Of a stretch of DNA of 64,000 bases, positions 25,232-34,691 are shown in pieces. Below the pieces are notes generated by a model. That model was not told the DNA's origin, searched no databases, and saw nothing but the letters and a program-made list of their open reading frames with translations. Position numbers and translations under genes: made by a program. Within the stretch, counting starts at the first letter, position 1, and every line of letters starts with the position of its first letter. Origin of the DNA: JBFXAM01 sp050184295 (GTDB lineage: Bacteria; Planctomycetota; Phycisphaerae; UBA1845; Fen-1342); contig JBFXAM010000002.1 in NCBI GenBank assembly GCA_050184295.1, forward strand, positions 1-64,000, read 5' to 3'.

Positions 25232-26659
25232 ATGAACCGCGGCGGCGCTTGCTGGTGCAAGGAACCCGCCATCGTGTCGAATAATCCCTTCGTCCGCGGC
25301 CGCGGCGCGCGCGCTCGGTGCACTCGCGGACGCGCCCCGTGCTGCGCCCTGCTCGCGCTCCTCGCCCTGCCGATGACCGCGCGCGCCGCGGATCCCCAGA
25401 CGCGCCCCGCCGTCGAACCCCCGCGCGCGTTTCTCAATGCGCGCCTGATCCCCATCGCCGGCGACGAGATCGAGCGCGGCGTGCTGCTGATTCGCGACGG
25501 GAAGATCGCCGCCGTCGGCCTCGCCGACGCGGTCGCGATCCCCGCCGACGCCGAACGCGTCGACCTCGCCGGCAAGGTCGTCATGCCCGGTCTCATCTGC
25601 ACGCATCACCACGTCGGCGGCATCGGCGGCGCCGACGACAGCGGGCCGATTCAGCCCGACGTGCGCATCTACGACTCCATCAACATCCGCGACAGCGGCT
25701 TCCGCCGCACCGTCGCCGGCGGCATCACCACGGTCAACACGATGCCCGGATCCGGACACCTGCTCAGTGGGCAGACCGTCTATCTCAAGCTCCGCGGCGG
25801 CGAGCGCATCGACGACCTGTTCATCCGCGACGACGCCGGCAATCCCGCCGGCGGCATCAAGATGGCCAACGGCACCAACTCCCGCCGCGATCCGCCGTTC
25901 CCGGGCACGCGCGGCAAGTCCGCCGCCCTCGTCCGCGAACAGTTCATCAAGGCCCAGGAGTACCGCGAAAAACTCCGCGCCGCCGGCGACGACGCGAGCC
26001 AGCGCCCGCCGCGCGATCTCGCACTGGAAGCGCTGGTCGAGGTGCTCGATGGAAAGCGCGTGGTGCATCACCACACCCACCGCGCCGACGACATCATGAC
26101 CGTGCTGCGCCTGAAGCAGGAGTTCGGGTTCCGCGTCGTCCTGCACCACATCATCGAAGGCTGGAAGGTCGCCGACGAAATCGCCGCCAGCGGCGCGCCC
26201 TGCTCGATCATCCTCGTCGACTCCCCCGGCGGAAAGCTCGAAGCCGCCGAGACGCGCTTCGAGACCGCGGCGATTCTGGAAAAGGCCGGAGCACTGGTCG
26301 CGTTTCACACGGATGACTGGATCACCGACTCGCGGCTCTTTCTGCGCATGGCCGCGCTCGGCGTCCGCGGCGGCATGTCCCGCGCGGGTGCGCTCAAAGC
26401 CGTCACGCTCGCCGGAGCGCAGATTCTCGACCTCGACCCGCGCACCGGATCGCTCGAAGCCGGCAAAGACGCCGATTTCATCGTCCTCAGCGGCGATCCG
26501 CTCAGCGTTTATTCACGCGTGGAGCAAACCTGGGTCGAAGGCCGCAAGGTCTTCGACCTCGCCGACCCCACTGACCGCCTGCACGCCGTGGGCGGCTTCG
26601 GCGCCGGCGACGACCAGGAGCCGTACCTGTGCTGCTTCCCCCATCAGCATGCGGAGTAG
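25232..26659 (+). CDS. Exported amidohydrolase with intact metal site
   Basis: 475 residues. The ATG at 25232 is used; the in-frame GTG at 25274 with AAGGA upstream is a good alternative and keeps the signal peptide (CCALLALLALPMTARAA). It belongs to the amidohydrolase superfamily, the imidazolonepropionase-like exported branch: GVLLIRDGKIAAVGLADAVA, GKVVMPGLICTHHHVGG with the HxH metal ligands near 124-126, further His in VVHHHTHRADD and VVLHHIIEGW, and the metal-binding Asp in AFHTDDW near 360. It closes with the usual SLEAGKDADFIVLSGDPL. The substrate is unknown; relatives hydrolyse cyclic amides or dipeptides. It is followed 62 bases later by a paralogue. Confidence 0.9.
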   Translation: MNRGGACWCKEPAIVSNNPFVRGRGARARCTRGRAPCCALLALLALPMTARAADPQTRPAVEPPRAFLNARLIPIAGDEIERGVLLIRDGKIAAVGLADAVAIPADAERVDLAGKVVMPGLICTHHHVGGIGGADDSGPIQPDVRIYDSINIRDSGFRRTVAGGITTVNTMPGSGHLLSGQTVYLKLRGGERIDDLFIRDDAGNPAGGIKMANGTNSRRDPPFPGTRGKSAALVREQFIKAQEYREKLRAAGDDASQRPPRDLALEALVEVLDGKRVVHHHTHRADDIMTVLRLKQEFGFRVVLHHIIEGWKVADEIAASGAPCSIILVDSPGGKLEAAETRFETAAILEKAGALVAFHTDDWITDSRLFLRMAALGVRGGMSRAGALKAVTLAGAQILDLDPRTGSLEAGKDADFIVLSGDPLSVYSRVEQTWVEGRKVFDLADPTDRLHAVGGFGAGDDQEPYLCCFPHQHAE

Positions 26660-26721
26660 CACGAACAGGGAATGGGAAATCGGGAACCGGCGAGCCGCGG
26701 GTGGGTTTGGAGCATGATTCG

Positions 26722-27993
26722 ATGACGAGAATCGCGAGTTCGATGGTATGCGTCGCGGCGGCGCTGGCTTCGTTTGTGCCGCCCGCACAGGGTCAGATTG
26801 CGATCCGCGGCAACACCGTCTACACGATGGCCGGGCCGTCGCTGCGCGATGGCGTCGTCATCGTCCGTGATGGAAAAATCGCCGCCGTCGGCCCCGCCGC
26901 CAGCACGCCGATTCCCGACGGCTTTCGCACGCTGACCGCCGCCGTGGTCACGCCGGGTCTCGTCGACGCCCACGCGACCGTGGGACTCACCGGTCTGTTC
27001 AATTACTCGCACGACCAGGACCAGCTTGAACGCTCGAACCCGGTGCAGCCCGAACTCCGCGCCATCGACGCCTACAACCCGCAGGAGCCGCTCGTCGCGT
27101 GGGTCCGCAGCTTTGGGGTCACGACCGTCCACACCGGCCACGCGCCCGGCGAGCTCATCTCCGGCCAGACCGCGGTTGTCAAGACGACCGGCAAGACGGT
27201 CGAGGACGCCGTCGTCGTTGACGCCGCCGCGGTCGCCGTCACGCTCGGCCCCGGTTCGCTCAAGGGCGGCAAACCGCCCGGCACGCGCGGCAAACAGGTG
27301 GCGATGCTGCGCGCGGAACTGATCAAGGCCCGCGACTACGCGGCAAAGCAGCCCGCCGGCGCGAACCAGCCGCCCGCCGGCGAAGCGAAGTCCGACGCCC
27401 CGACGCGTGATCAAAAGCCCGACGCCCCCGCGCGCGATCTGAAGCTCGAAGCCCTCGCCCGCGTGCTACGGGGAGAGCTGCCGCTGCTCGTCACCGCCCA
27501 CCGCGCGCAGGACATCGCCAGCGTCCTGCGCCTCGCGCGCGAGTTCCAGCTCCGCATCTGGCTCGACGGCGCCGCCGAGAGTTACCTGCTCATCGACGAG
27601 ATCAAGGCGGCCGGCGTGCCGGTGATCGTCCATCCCACCATGCAGCGCGCGTATGGCGAGGCCGAGAACCTGAGCTTCGAGACGGCTGCAAAGCTGCGCG
27701 CCGCGGGAATTCCGATCGCGATCCAGAGCGGCTACGAAGGCTATGTGCCGAAGGTCCGCGTGGTCCTGTTCGAAGCGGCCGCCGCCGCCCGCTACGGGCT
27801 GTCGTTCGATCACGCGCTGTCCGCGGTCACGATCGACGCCGCCCGCATCCTCGGCGTCGAAAAGCGCGTCGGCTCGCTGGAAGTGGGAAAGGACGCCGAC
27901 CTCGCGCTCTACGACGGCGACCCGTTCGAATACACGACGCATTGCACCGGCGTGGTGATCGACGGCGAAGTGGTGAGCGAGATTCAGCGCTGA
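26722..27993 (+). CDS. Amidohydrolase paralogue lacking the metal ligands
   Basis: 423 residues. The ATG at 26722 follows GGAG by 9 bases. Signal peptide MVCVAAALASFVPPAQG. It is clearly homologous to the preceding gene: GVVIVRDGKIAAVGPAAS, VVTPGLVDAHATVGLTGLF, LISGQTAVVKTTG, GTRGKQVAMLRAELIKARDY and GSLEVGKDADLALYDGDPF. However, the HxH pair reads DAHATVG, the later His clusters read TAHRAQD and RIWLDGAAESY, and the HTDDW position reads IQSGYEGYV. The ligands for a catalytic metal therefore appear lost. It may be a non-catalytic subunit pairing with its neighbour. A low-complexity spacer rich in Pro, Ala and Asp sits near residue 215. Confidence 0.9.
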   Translation: MTRIASSMVCVAAALASFVPPAQGQIAIRGNTVYTMAGPSLRDGVVIVRDGKIAAVGPAASTPIPDGFRTLTAAVVTPGLVDAHATVGLTGLFNYSHDQDQLERSNPVQPELRAIDAYNPQEPLVAWVRSFGVTTVHTGHAPGELISGQTAVVKTTGKTVEDAVVVDAAAVAVTLGPGSLKGGKPPGTRGKQVAMLRAELIKARDYAAKQPAGANQPPAGEAKSDAPTRDQKPDAPARDLKLEALARVLRGELPLLVTAHRAQDIASVLRLAREFQLRIWLDGAAESYLLIDEIKAAGVPVIVHPTMQRAYGEAENLSFETAAKLRAAGIPIAIQSGYEGYVPKVRVVLFEAAAAARYGLSFDHALSAVTIDAARILGVEKRVGSLEVGKDADLALYDGDPFEYTTHCTGVVIDGEVVSEIQR

Positions 27994-28089
27994 ACGGCCG
28001 CCGCGTGAGCTTCTCGCGCGGAGCGCGTGGCCTGCCGACCCGCCCTGCTTTCCGTACGCATCACGCGCCGCGCCATGGGCCGTTGATGG

Positions 28090-28866
28090 CTACTGCGACC
28101 GCCGAATCGCCGCCACCAGCAACTCGTAAATCTCCGCCGGGTTCGCGATGTGCTCCCAGATCACGGCCTCGCCGCGCTCACCCGCCGTGCCCAACGCGAT
28201 CGTCCCCAGCCCGAGCGACTTCTGAAACCACGCCGCGTGCAGATCGATCCGCCCGATCCGGGCCAACGGGCAGCTCGCGATGCTCACGTTCCACACGCCG
28301 CGCACGCTCAGCACACGCCGGTTCGTCAGCACGTACACCTGGCTCGCCCATTGCAGCACCGCCAGCGCGACGCGTCCGACACCCAGTCCCGTCAAGAGGA
28401 GAGCCCCCGCCCGCGCGGCGCCCGACCACGGCCCCGGCGGCGCGATCCAGAGCGCCGCCGCCAGCAGGCCGACCGCCGCCGCGAAGTGAAACGACGTAAT
28501 CGGAACCATCCAGAGCGACGGCTTCAGCGTGAGCTGCACGAGTTCATCGCCGTCGAGCAGTTCCCCGCCCGCCGCAACCGCCAGCTTCTTGGGAATCGTA
28601 AACGGGGCGGCCTCGGCCGCCGCCGCGGACGCGACGAGCGCATCGTGGCCCACCGGCGCCGGCGGCGCGCCGTGGTCGAACTCGTCAAAGACCGCGTCGA
28701 ACGCCGCGGGCTCGCTCGCCGATGCGCCACGCTGCGGGCTCGCGGGAACTCGCGCCGGTCGCGACCCGCGCCCCACGCCGCTCACCGGCGACCCCAACGA
28801 CCCGAGTCCGAGCCGCCCCAGCCCGCTCAGGTCGACGCTCCCGATCCTGCGCCTCGCGCGGCTCAT
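28090..28866 (-). CDS. Membrane protein with bacterial PH (bPH2-like) domain
   Basis: 258 residues. The ATG at 28866 has GGAGG 8 bases upstream, which excludes the GTG three codons earlier. The first 90 residues are low-complexity (Ser, Gly, Pro and Ala). Then come KPSLWMVPITSFHFAAAVGL and GAARAGALLLTGLGVGRVAL, two membrane helices. The C-terminus is the bPH2 signature: QVYVLTNRRVLSVRGVWN, SCPLARIGRIDLHAAWFQKS and GTIALGTAGE. Such proteins sit in the inner membrane, and their role is poorly known. It lies upstream of hpt on the opposite side of a short gap, same strand. Confidence 0.85.
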   Translation of the reverse strand: MSRARRRIGSVDLSGLGRLGLGSLGSPVSGVGRGSRPARVPASPQRGASASEPAAFDAVFDEFDHGAPPAPVGHDALVASAAAAEAAPFTIPKKLAVAAGGELLDGDELVQLTLKPSLWMVPITSFHFAAAVGLLAAALWIAPPGPWSGAARAGALLLTGLGVGRVALAVLQWASQVYVLTNRRVLSVRGVWNVSIASCPLARIGRIDLHAAWFQKSLGLGTIALGTAGERGEAVIWEHIANPAEIYELLVAAIRRSQ

Positions 28867-28904
28867 GACATGCACCTCCGCACGCCGCGGCCGAACCCGC
28901 GACG

Positions 28905-29447
28905 CTACTGCGGCGTCAGCTCCGCTCGCAGCACACCGATATGCGGATAGTTTCGATAATGATCATCATAGTCGAGACCGTAGCCCACGACGAAAAGATC
29001 GTCGATGTCGAAGCCGACGAAGTCGACCTCCACGTCCGGGGGCGCTTTATCGGGCTTTCGCAGCAGCACGCACGTGCGTTGGCTCGCCGGCTCGCACGCC
29101 GCGATCATCGCCTGCACTTTCCGCAGCGTCCGCCCCGTGTCGAGAATGTCGTCGATCAGCAGCACGTGCCGACCGGCAATGTCGCCGGCGAGCTTCATGA
29201 CCAGCTCCGGCGTGCCGGCCTGCGTTGTCGCGCCGCGGTACGTCGAGAGATGCACCAGCGCGATCTTCATCCGCACCGGCATCTGGCGAATGAGATCCGC
29301 CAGAAAGATGATCGAGCCCGACATGATCGGCACGAGCGTCAGCGGCACCGAGTCGCCGTACGCAGCCGCGATCTCGCGCGCCAGCGCCTCGACCCGCGCC
29401 CGGATTTGTTCGCTGGTAAACAGAACGCGATCAATGTCCGCTTGCAT
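28905..29447 (-). CDS. hpt: Hypoxanthine phosphoribosyltransferase
   Basis: 180 residues from the ATG at 29447; the frame runs 25 codons further but no start with a ribosome site is visible there. It salvages hypoxanthine or guanine to IMP or GMP with PRPP. Signatures: VPIMSGSIIFLADLIRQM, the PRPP loop VLLIDDILDTGRTL, LLRKPDKAPPDVEVDFVGFD and FVVGYGLDYDDHYRNYPHIG, the purine-recognition end. The length is typical. It sits between the HD-domain gene (upstream) and the PH-domain gene (downstream), all on the minus strand with short gaps, so probably one operon. Confidence 0.95.
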   Translation of the reverse strand: MQADIDRVLFTSEQIRARVEALAREIAAAYGDSVPLTLVPIMSGSIIFLADLIRQMPVRMKIALVHLSTYRGATTQAGTPELVMKLAGDIAGRHVLLIDDILDTGRTLRKVQAMIAACEPASQRTCVLLRKPDKAPPDVEVDFVGFDIDDLFVVGYGLDYDDHYRNYPHIGVLRAELTPQ

Positions 29448-29496
29448 CTGCGCATCATACCCGCCGCCGCCGCGCCGCCGAACCCTCCCCGTTGGC

Positions 29497-30201
29497 TCAC
29501 CGCGCTGCGACCGGCGCCGCACTCGACGACACGAGAGCCGCCGCGTCGGACCCCGCGTGGTCGCGGGCCAGGGCCTGGATGAACTGGTCGACCGACGCGA
29601 GCCGCTGACGGGCCAGTTGCCGTGCGCTCTCCGTCCGCAGCAGGTCGTTCACCCGCGCCTCCCAGTAGTTGTACTCTTTCTGCCGCGCCCAACTGGTGAT
29701 TAACTGCTCGAGCGGGCGACCCTCGGCCTGGTACTGCCGAAACTGCCGCAAGACGTAAAGCGTTCCGATTTCATCGAGGTTTTCCGCCTCCGCGAGCAGC
29801 TGCGCCTCGGGCAATGCGCTGTTGCGGTCGTTGCACTCGCGGATCGCCTGCGCGGCGCGGCGGACGGCGTCGGGGGGCAGGAGGTGGCCGCACTGCTCCT
29901 GCATGAGCCCCGCGGCCAGCTCGCGCTGCACATCATTGGTCGGCCGGCTGAGAACCTGCCAGCGGTCAAACCGCCCCTGCCGGAATTGCGCCGCCCAACC
30001 CGCGTCGTGATACAAGCACGCCGCCGCCAGCGCGTCGCCGTCCACCCGCGCCCGCCCGAACTCCGGCAGTTTCGCGAACGCCTGGGCCAAGCGCACGACG
30101 CGCTCGCTGTGCTCCCAGAGCCACAAGTCGCCGCGCCCCGCGTCATCCGTCAATGTAAGCGTTTGCCGCGCCACCGCGAGAACGCGATCCCACTGCGCCA
30201 A
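29497..30201 (-). CDS. HD-domain phosphohydrolase-like protein
   Basis: 234 residues. The TTG at 30201 lies 6 bases after GGAGG; the TTG two codons earlier is too close to it. Metal ligands of an HD domain are visible: WEHSERVVRLAQAFAKL near residue 33, then CLYHDAGWAAQF with the His-Asp pair, and later AIRECNDRNS. This superfamily hydrolyses nucleotides or phosphomonoesters. The C-terminus is helical. A link to the hpt salvage pathway is possible from the operon but is only inference. Confidence 0.85.
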   Translation of the reverse strand: MAQWDRVLAVARQTLTLTDDAGRGDLWLWEHSERVVRLAQAFAKLPEFGRARVDGDALAAACLYHDAGWAAQFRQGRFDRWQVLSRPTNDVQRELAAGLMQEQCGHLLPPDAVRRAAQAIRECNDRNSALPEAQLLAEAENLDEIGTLYVLRQFRQYQAEGRPLEQLITSWARQKEYNYWEARVNDLLRTESARQLARQRLASVDQFIQALARDHAGSDAAALVSSSAAPVAAR

Positions 30202-30640
30202 CGCCAACCTCCCTGCTCACGCCGCTGCGCCGTCCACAACCTTGGCTCAAGCCGCTCGACGGTGACTTGCCGCGCCGCGAGTGTCGCCGGCGGCGATCGG
30301 CCGCCCCCCGCCTCCTGCAGGAGCGCCGCCGAACGAAGTGAGTGCCGCCGGTCGGGCGCACGCTCCCGCGCTCGCGCAGACCGCGCACACACCGGTCGAT
30401 GTTATCGACGCAACCCGCCACCAACAAGCAGCCCGCGGCCTCGCGCGCGCCGCACGCACTCACCCCGCGCGCCGCGGTCGCTTGTCCGCGGCGTGCGGGG
30501 GCGAAATCTGCGCGGCTCATAACGCGCCGCCTCCGGGATTCGCCCGGACAATCCAGCTCGATTCGCAAACGTCCGACCGTCCGCCTGCCGATGAACCCCC
30601 CGGATACCCGGACCCGTTCGACGTCCGTGGGGAGACAACG
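30202..30640. other. Divergent intergenic region
   Basis: About 440 bases between the minus-strand HD-domain gene and the plus-strand HDOD gene. It should hold both promoters. No ORF with a ribosome site is visible and no strong promoter hexamers stand out. Confidence 0.4.
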
Positions 30641-31552
30641 ATGGGCATGACGACACCGCACGCCGACACGCAGGCTCTGCCGGGAATCGGGCATACGCCG
30701 ACCCTGCCGCCGCACCTCCAGAAGGCGATGGCGCGCCTGACCGAGATCGGGTCGCTGCCGGAAATCACGAGCCGAATCGTGCAGGTGGTCGAAGACCCGA
30801 AGTCGACCGCCAACGACATGCACGACATCGTGAAGAACGATCCCGCCCTCGCCGCGAAGATCCTGAAGGTCGTCAACTCGGCGTTTTACGGGCTCCCCGC
30901 GCAGATCGCGAGCCTCGACCGGGCCATCGTCATGCTCGGGCTCAGCGCCGTGAAGAACATCGCGCTTGCCGCCTCGCTGGCGCGCTTCTTTCAGCCCTCC
31001 GCCATGACCGGCGGGTTCTCCGCCCGCGACCTGTGGGCGCACTCGTCCGCGGTCGGCGTCTGCGCCAAGTTGCTCGCCGGGGCCGCCAAAATCGGCCAAT
31101 CCGACGAGGCCTTCGTCGCTGGCCTCGTCCACGATGTGGGTCTCGTCGTCGAGTTGCAGCTCTTCCCCGAGCAGCTTGCATTGGTCGTCGATCGATGCCT
31201 CAAGACCGGTGAGAGCTTCTGCACGATCGAGCAGCAGCTCATCGGCGCCGACCACCAGACCTTCGGCGCCGTGCTCGCTGCCAAGTGGAAATTCCCGCCC
31301 GGCCTGCGCTACGCCATCGGCAGCCACCACAGCCCCGGGAACCTCCGCTCCGACACCGGCCGCATGGCGGCCATCGTCTATATCGCCGACGCCATCTGCT
31401 GCCAGAACCAGTTCGGCTTCTACCTCACTGCGCAAACCCAGGAAGTCACCGACGAAATGCTCGGTGCGGTCGGACTTACCGAAGAGCAGATCAACGAAAT
31501 CCTCGTCGCGCTGCCCGAACAGGTGAAGGAAGCCGAGAAGATCTTCGATTAG
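30641..31552 (+). CDS. HDOD-domain signalling protein
   Basis: 303 residues from the ATG at 30641, GGGGAG 5 bases upstream. The HDOD domain (residues about 25-230) is a degenerate HD fold used in signalling: GSLPEITSRIVQVVEDPKST, NDPALAAKILKVVNSAFYGL, DRAIVMLGLSAVKNIALAA, DLWAHSSAVGVCAKLLAGA and FVAGLVHDVGLVVELQLFP, then AIGSHHSPGN. These proteins often regulate motility or sigma factors without known catalysis. A dedicated terminator lies downstream. Confidence 0.92.
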   Translation: MGMTTPHADTQALPGIGHTPTLPPHLQKAMARLTEIGSLPEITSRIVQVVEDPKSTANDMHDIVKNDPALAAKILKVVNSAFYGLPAQIASLDRAIVMLGLSAVKNIALAASLARFFQPSAMTGGFSARDLWAHSSAVGVCAKLLAGAAKIGQSDEAFVAGLVHDVGLVVELQLFPEQLALVVDRCLKTGESFCTIEQQLIGADHQTFGAVLAAKWKFPPGLRYAIGSHHSPGNLRSDTGRMAAIVYIADAICCQNQFGFYLTAQTQEVTDEMLGAVGLTEEQINEILVALPEQVKEAEKIFD

Positions 31553-31592
31553 CCGCCGCGCGCGTCGCGGCCGAGACCGGCAGACACGAAGC

Positions 31593-31634
31593 ACGCGGGC
31601 GCCCCGAACCCTCGGGACGCCCGCGTCGTTTGTT
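31593..31634 (+). terminator. Terminator after the HDOD gene
   Basis: A 9-bp stem ACGCGGGCG/CGCCCGCGT (31593-31601 with 31618-31626), with an internal CCCGA/TCGGG extension, is followed by CGTTTGTT. It starts 41 bases after the HDOD stop. The T tract is broken, so efficiency is uncertain. Confidence 0.65.
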
Positions 31635-31710
31635 CCTGCCGGATTGCTGCGAAATCGTACGCCGCTTCCGCTGGCCGCGGTCCGCGGCGCGCTTCGACGC
31701 CGCGTCGGCG

Positions 31711-32616
31711 CTATCCGCCGTTCGCGGATCCCGCGCCGCGCCGCGATCCGCCGAAGCGCTCCTGCACACGCGTCTCGATCTGCTGGAGAATCTCGAGCTG
31801 CTCCGGCGTCAAGAGCGCCCGGAACTCGTCCCGCGCCGCCTGGTGCGCCGCGCGGACGCTGTCGCGCAGCTGCTCGCGCAACACGCGAATCTGCTCGCGC
31901 TGCGCGTCGGTGATCTCCAGTTCAGCGGCGAGCCGCTCGAAGAAAGACCGCGCCCGCTCGCGGAAGCGCCCCGGACGCCAGCCGCCGCGGTCCGGCGACT
32001 GCCGCAGCGCCCGGAAACGCTCGCCGCGCAGTTGATCCACCTCGGCGCGCTGCTCATCCGTCAGCACCAGCCGAATCTCCGCCATCGTCTGAAGCATGAT
32101 CCGGCGAATCTCCCGGTGAGTGCGCGCGAAGATCTCCCGCGCTGCCGCCAACTGCTCTTCCGTCAGCGCCAATCGCTCCGCCACGCGCTGCCGGATGCGC
32201 TCGCCGAACGCCGCCCCGAAGAACTGCTGCCCGGCAAACGCGCCTTCCGCAAAGTGATCGCCGAGAATCGCGTCGACCTGGTCGGCGAACTGCTCCGGGC
32301 TGATCGCACCCTCGTCGAGCTGTGCGCGGATCTCCTCGATCCGGGCACGCTCGTCGTCGCTCAGGCCGACCGGCGCGCTGGCGTCGCCTTGTGCCGCCTT
32401 TGCGTCCGCGACAAAGTTGCGGAAGCCCTCCGCCAGGTCGCCCGCGACCACCACGCCGAGCGCAACACCGCCGTCGCTCGCGAGCAACCCGCTCCCCGTT
32501 GCATCGACGGCCGGCAACAGCCCGGCCCCCGTCGGCAGGGCCTGTCCACAACCGCCCACGAGCATGAACCCGACAACCCAGCCGCCCAGTACCCCCAGCA
32601 CGCGCACTCGCCGCAT
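31711..32616 (-). CDS. CpxP/Spy-like periplasmic lipoprotein
   Basis: 301 residues. The ATG at 32616 has GGGAG 8 bases upstream. The N-terminus ends LVGGC, a lipobox. The body is strongly helical and charged, with repeats of LTxEQ type motifs: LTEEQLAAAREIFARTHREI, LTDEQRAEVDQLRGERFRAL, ITDAQREQIRVLREQLRDSV and LTPEQLEILQQIETRVQERF. LTxxQ motifs are the mark of Spy/CpxP/ZraP-type periplasmic chaperones and metal-stress proteins. The spacing is longer than in E. coli Spy and the protein is twice its length. The role is inferred as a periplasmic chaperone or envelope-stress sensor. Confidence 0.8.
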   Translation of the reverse strand: MRRVRVLGVLGGWVVGFMLVGGCGQALPTGAGLLPAVDATGSGLLASDGGVALGVVVAGDLAEGFRNFVADAKAAQGDASAPVGLSDDERARIEEIRAQLDEGAISPEQFADQVDAILGDHFAEGAFAGQQFFGAAFGERIRQRVAERLALTEEQLAAAREIFARTHREIRRIMLQTMAEIRLVLTDEQRAEVDQLRGERFRALRQSPDRGGWRPGRFRERARSFFERLAAELEITDAQREQIRVLREQLRDSVRAAHQAARDEFRALLTPEQLEILQQIETRVQERFGGSRRGAGSANGG

Positions 32617-32782
32617 GACCGATCTCCCTCGGATCGCGAAGCCCGCGCCGGCGAAACCGCGCGGCCATCCGGAGTTCGCGCCACCAAGGTAAACGGACGA
32701 GCCGCTCGACTATTGCGGGTCTGCTACGGTTCCTGACCCCCGCGAACGCTCACGGGCCGGCTTCGCGGACACTCCGCAGGAG

Positions 32783-33547
32783 CTACGGACAGCCTCCGCC
32801 GACGATGCACGCCACGAACCCATCGATGTCGAAGTTGTTCGCCTGTCCGTCGTTGTTGATGTCGGCGTGCGCGCTCGTACAGTTCGGATACGCCGCCGCG
32901 TACGCCGCCGGATCGACCAGCGCCAGCGCGAATGGACTCAGGTCGAAATTGTCGACCCGCCCGTCGCAGTTCAGGTCGCCGCGAAGCGGATCCGCGTTCA
33001 CCGCCGCCCCCCACGCCGGTTCGCCGCTCAGCGCGTGCATCCACATCCCGCCGCTGTGTTCCCAGTAGCCGGGAGCAGCGCTGCCGACCGTCACCGGTGC
33101 GTACGTCGACGGACCCAGCATCGCCTGGCTCATCGTCCGGTTCGTGATCTCCACCGTCCAGGTGATCGAGCTCGGAACCACCACGCGCGGCACCGTGAGT
33201 CGGTAGGGCAGATCGACCCCCGAGTCGATGATCGTGCGGCGAAGCGCGCTCTCCCACAGAAGCGTGCCCGGATCGCCGTTCGGGCCGTCGTTTGCGTAGA
33301 GCCGCACCTGCATGTCGAACAACCCCACGCCCGAGTCGCCGATCCGGAGGATCACGTCGATCGATGTCACGACGCGCTGCGTGCCCGCCAGCGTGATCGA
33401 GTTGCCCCGCTCGGGTCCGGATGCCGCGCCGGCCGGCACGAGATCGTGAACCACACCGGTCCGCGCCTGCGTGTTGCTGTAGACGACGGCGCTGTAGGCC
33501 GCCGGCACCAGTGCGGCGGCAACGAGGAGTGCGACCCTGCGGTGCAT
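32783..33547 (-). CDS. Secreted beta-rich protein with two NNFDID-like loops
   Basis: 254 residues. The ATG at 33547 has GGAG 7 bases upstream; the longer frame to 33640 has none. Signal peptide VALLVAAALVPAAYSAVV. The middle (VYSNTQARTGVVHDLVPAGA, GDSGVGLFDMQVRLYANDGP, PSSITWTVEITNRTM) is a beta-sandwich. The C-terminus has GDLNCDGRVDNFDLSPFALA (a diverged first loop) and INNDGQANNFDIDGFVAC, ending GGGCP. The function is unknown; it is probably an extracellular binding protein. Confidence 0.85.
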   Translation of the reverse strand: MHRRVALLVAAALVPAAYSAVVYSNTQARTGVVHDLVPAGAASGPERGNSITLAGTQRVVTSIDVILRIGDSGVGLFDMQVRLYANDGPNGDPGTLLWESALRRTIIDSGVDLPYRLTVPRVVVPSSITWTVEITNRTMSQAMLGPSTYAPVTVGSAAPGYWEHSGGMWMHALSGEPAWGAAVNADPLRGDLNCDGRVDNFDLSPFALALVDPAAYAAAYPNCTSAHADINNDGQANNFDIDGFVACIVGGGCP

Positions 33548-33728
33548 TTCGGTGCTCCTGATCGTATTCTCAAACCCGCGCGCCGAATCCGAACACCCTC
33601 GGCGGGCGTGCCGAACGCAGGCGCCGCGGCAAGCAGGCAATCCACAAGCCGAACGATCCTCTCGGCACGTCAGCTGCGGCGCAATTCGCCTCCACAGCGC
33701 AAACCACGCGGCGGCGGCACGTGTCGGC

Positions 33729-34691
33729 TCACAACCGGCTTTGCAGACGCTTGCGCCAGCACTCGATCGCGTACTCGTTCAGTTCGAGCACGTCCTCGAC
33801 ACGGATGTCGTTAGGAGGCGGAACCAGTTCGATCAGACGCTCGTAGACGCGCGGCCGCACGTCCGGCGGTGTCCATCGCAGTACATGCCAGAGCGTCAGC
33901 CCGTCGCGTTCGCGCGCGTTCGCCAGCACCGCCGGCAGCGCCGCCAGATCGAGCGGTTCGGCGAATAGTCGCGCCACGGCCGCGGCCAGTTCCGCCGGCG
34001 CGTCGTCCAGGAGTGGCGCGCGCGCGCCCCGCCCCGGCTGCGCCACACACGACATGCTCTTCGCCACGAAAGCCACGCGCCCGCCACCCGCCAATTCAAC
34101 CGCACCCTCGGACACGCTCACCGTCACGACGTCGTCCGCCGCGACGCGCACGCGGAACCGACAGCCCAGGTCCGTCACTTCGCCCGCCGGCGTTTCGATC
34201 ACGAGGCGCCGCGGCTCGACTTTCACATCCACATCCAGCACGCCGCGCGCGAGTGTCAGCCGCGTCTCCTGGTCCTGCGGCCAGCGGAGCGCCACGCGCG
34301 TCGCCGCGCCGGCGTCGATCCGCCCGATCGCCGGCAGATCGATCCGCACACCGCCGGTCGCGTCCGTTTCGATCCAGCGATCGGCGCGGACGACGACGCG
34401 GTCGGCGAGCAGCGCGCCATCGATCCGCGCCGCACCGCTCGACCGCGTCACGTCGATTCGCGGCGCCGTCGCGTAGCGCCATCCCCACCATCCGCCGAGC
34501 GACAGCAGCAACACCGCCGCCGCGGAAGCGGTCGCAATCGACGCACGCCGCAGCCAGCGCTGGTGCGACTGCGCCCGCACGAGCGCCGCCGCCCCGCTCG
34601 ACCGCAGCCGCAGCGGCGTGAGTGCACGCTCCAATCGCGCAACGTCACCGTCCGGCGGACCACTCGCGTCCCAAAGATAGCTGTCGCTCAT
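33729..34691 (-). CDS. FecR-domain transmembrane protein
   Basis: 320 residues from the ATG at 34691, which overlaps the TGA of the sigma-factor gene (ATGA). One membrane helix (ASIATASAAAVLLLSLGGWW) is near residue 55. The periplasmic part holds the FecR beta-domain: ADRWIETDATGGVRIDLPA, LTLARGVLDVDVKVEPRRLV and ETPAGEVTDLGCRFRVRVAA, a direct match to the FecR core. FecR proteins act as anti-sigma or sigma-regulating transducers. There is no TonB-dependent receptor gene nearby, so this is the receptor-less planctomycete type. Confidence 0.92.
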   Translation of the reverse strand: MSDSYLWDASGPPDGDVARLERALTPLRLRSSGAAALVRAQSHQRWLRRASIATASAAAVLLLSLGGWWGWRYATAPRIDVTRSSGAARIDGALLADRVVVRADRWIETDATGGVRIDLPAIGRIDAGAATRVALRWPQDQETRLTLARGVLDVDVKVEPRRLVIETPAGEVTDLGCRFRVRVAADDVVTVSVSEGAVELAGGGRVAFVAKSMSCVAQPGRGARAPLLDDAPAELAAAVARLFAEPLDLAALPAVLANARERDGLTLWHVLRWTPPDVRPRVYERLIELVPPPNDIRVEDVLELNEYAIECWRKRLQSRL

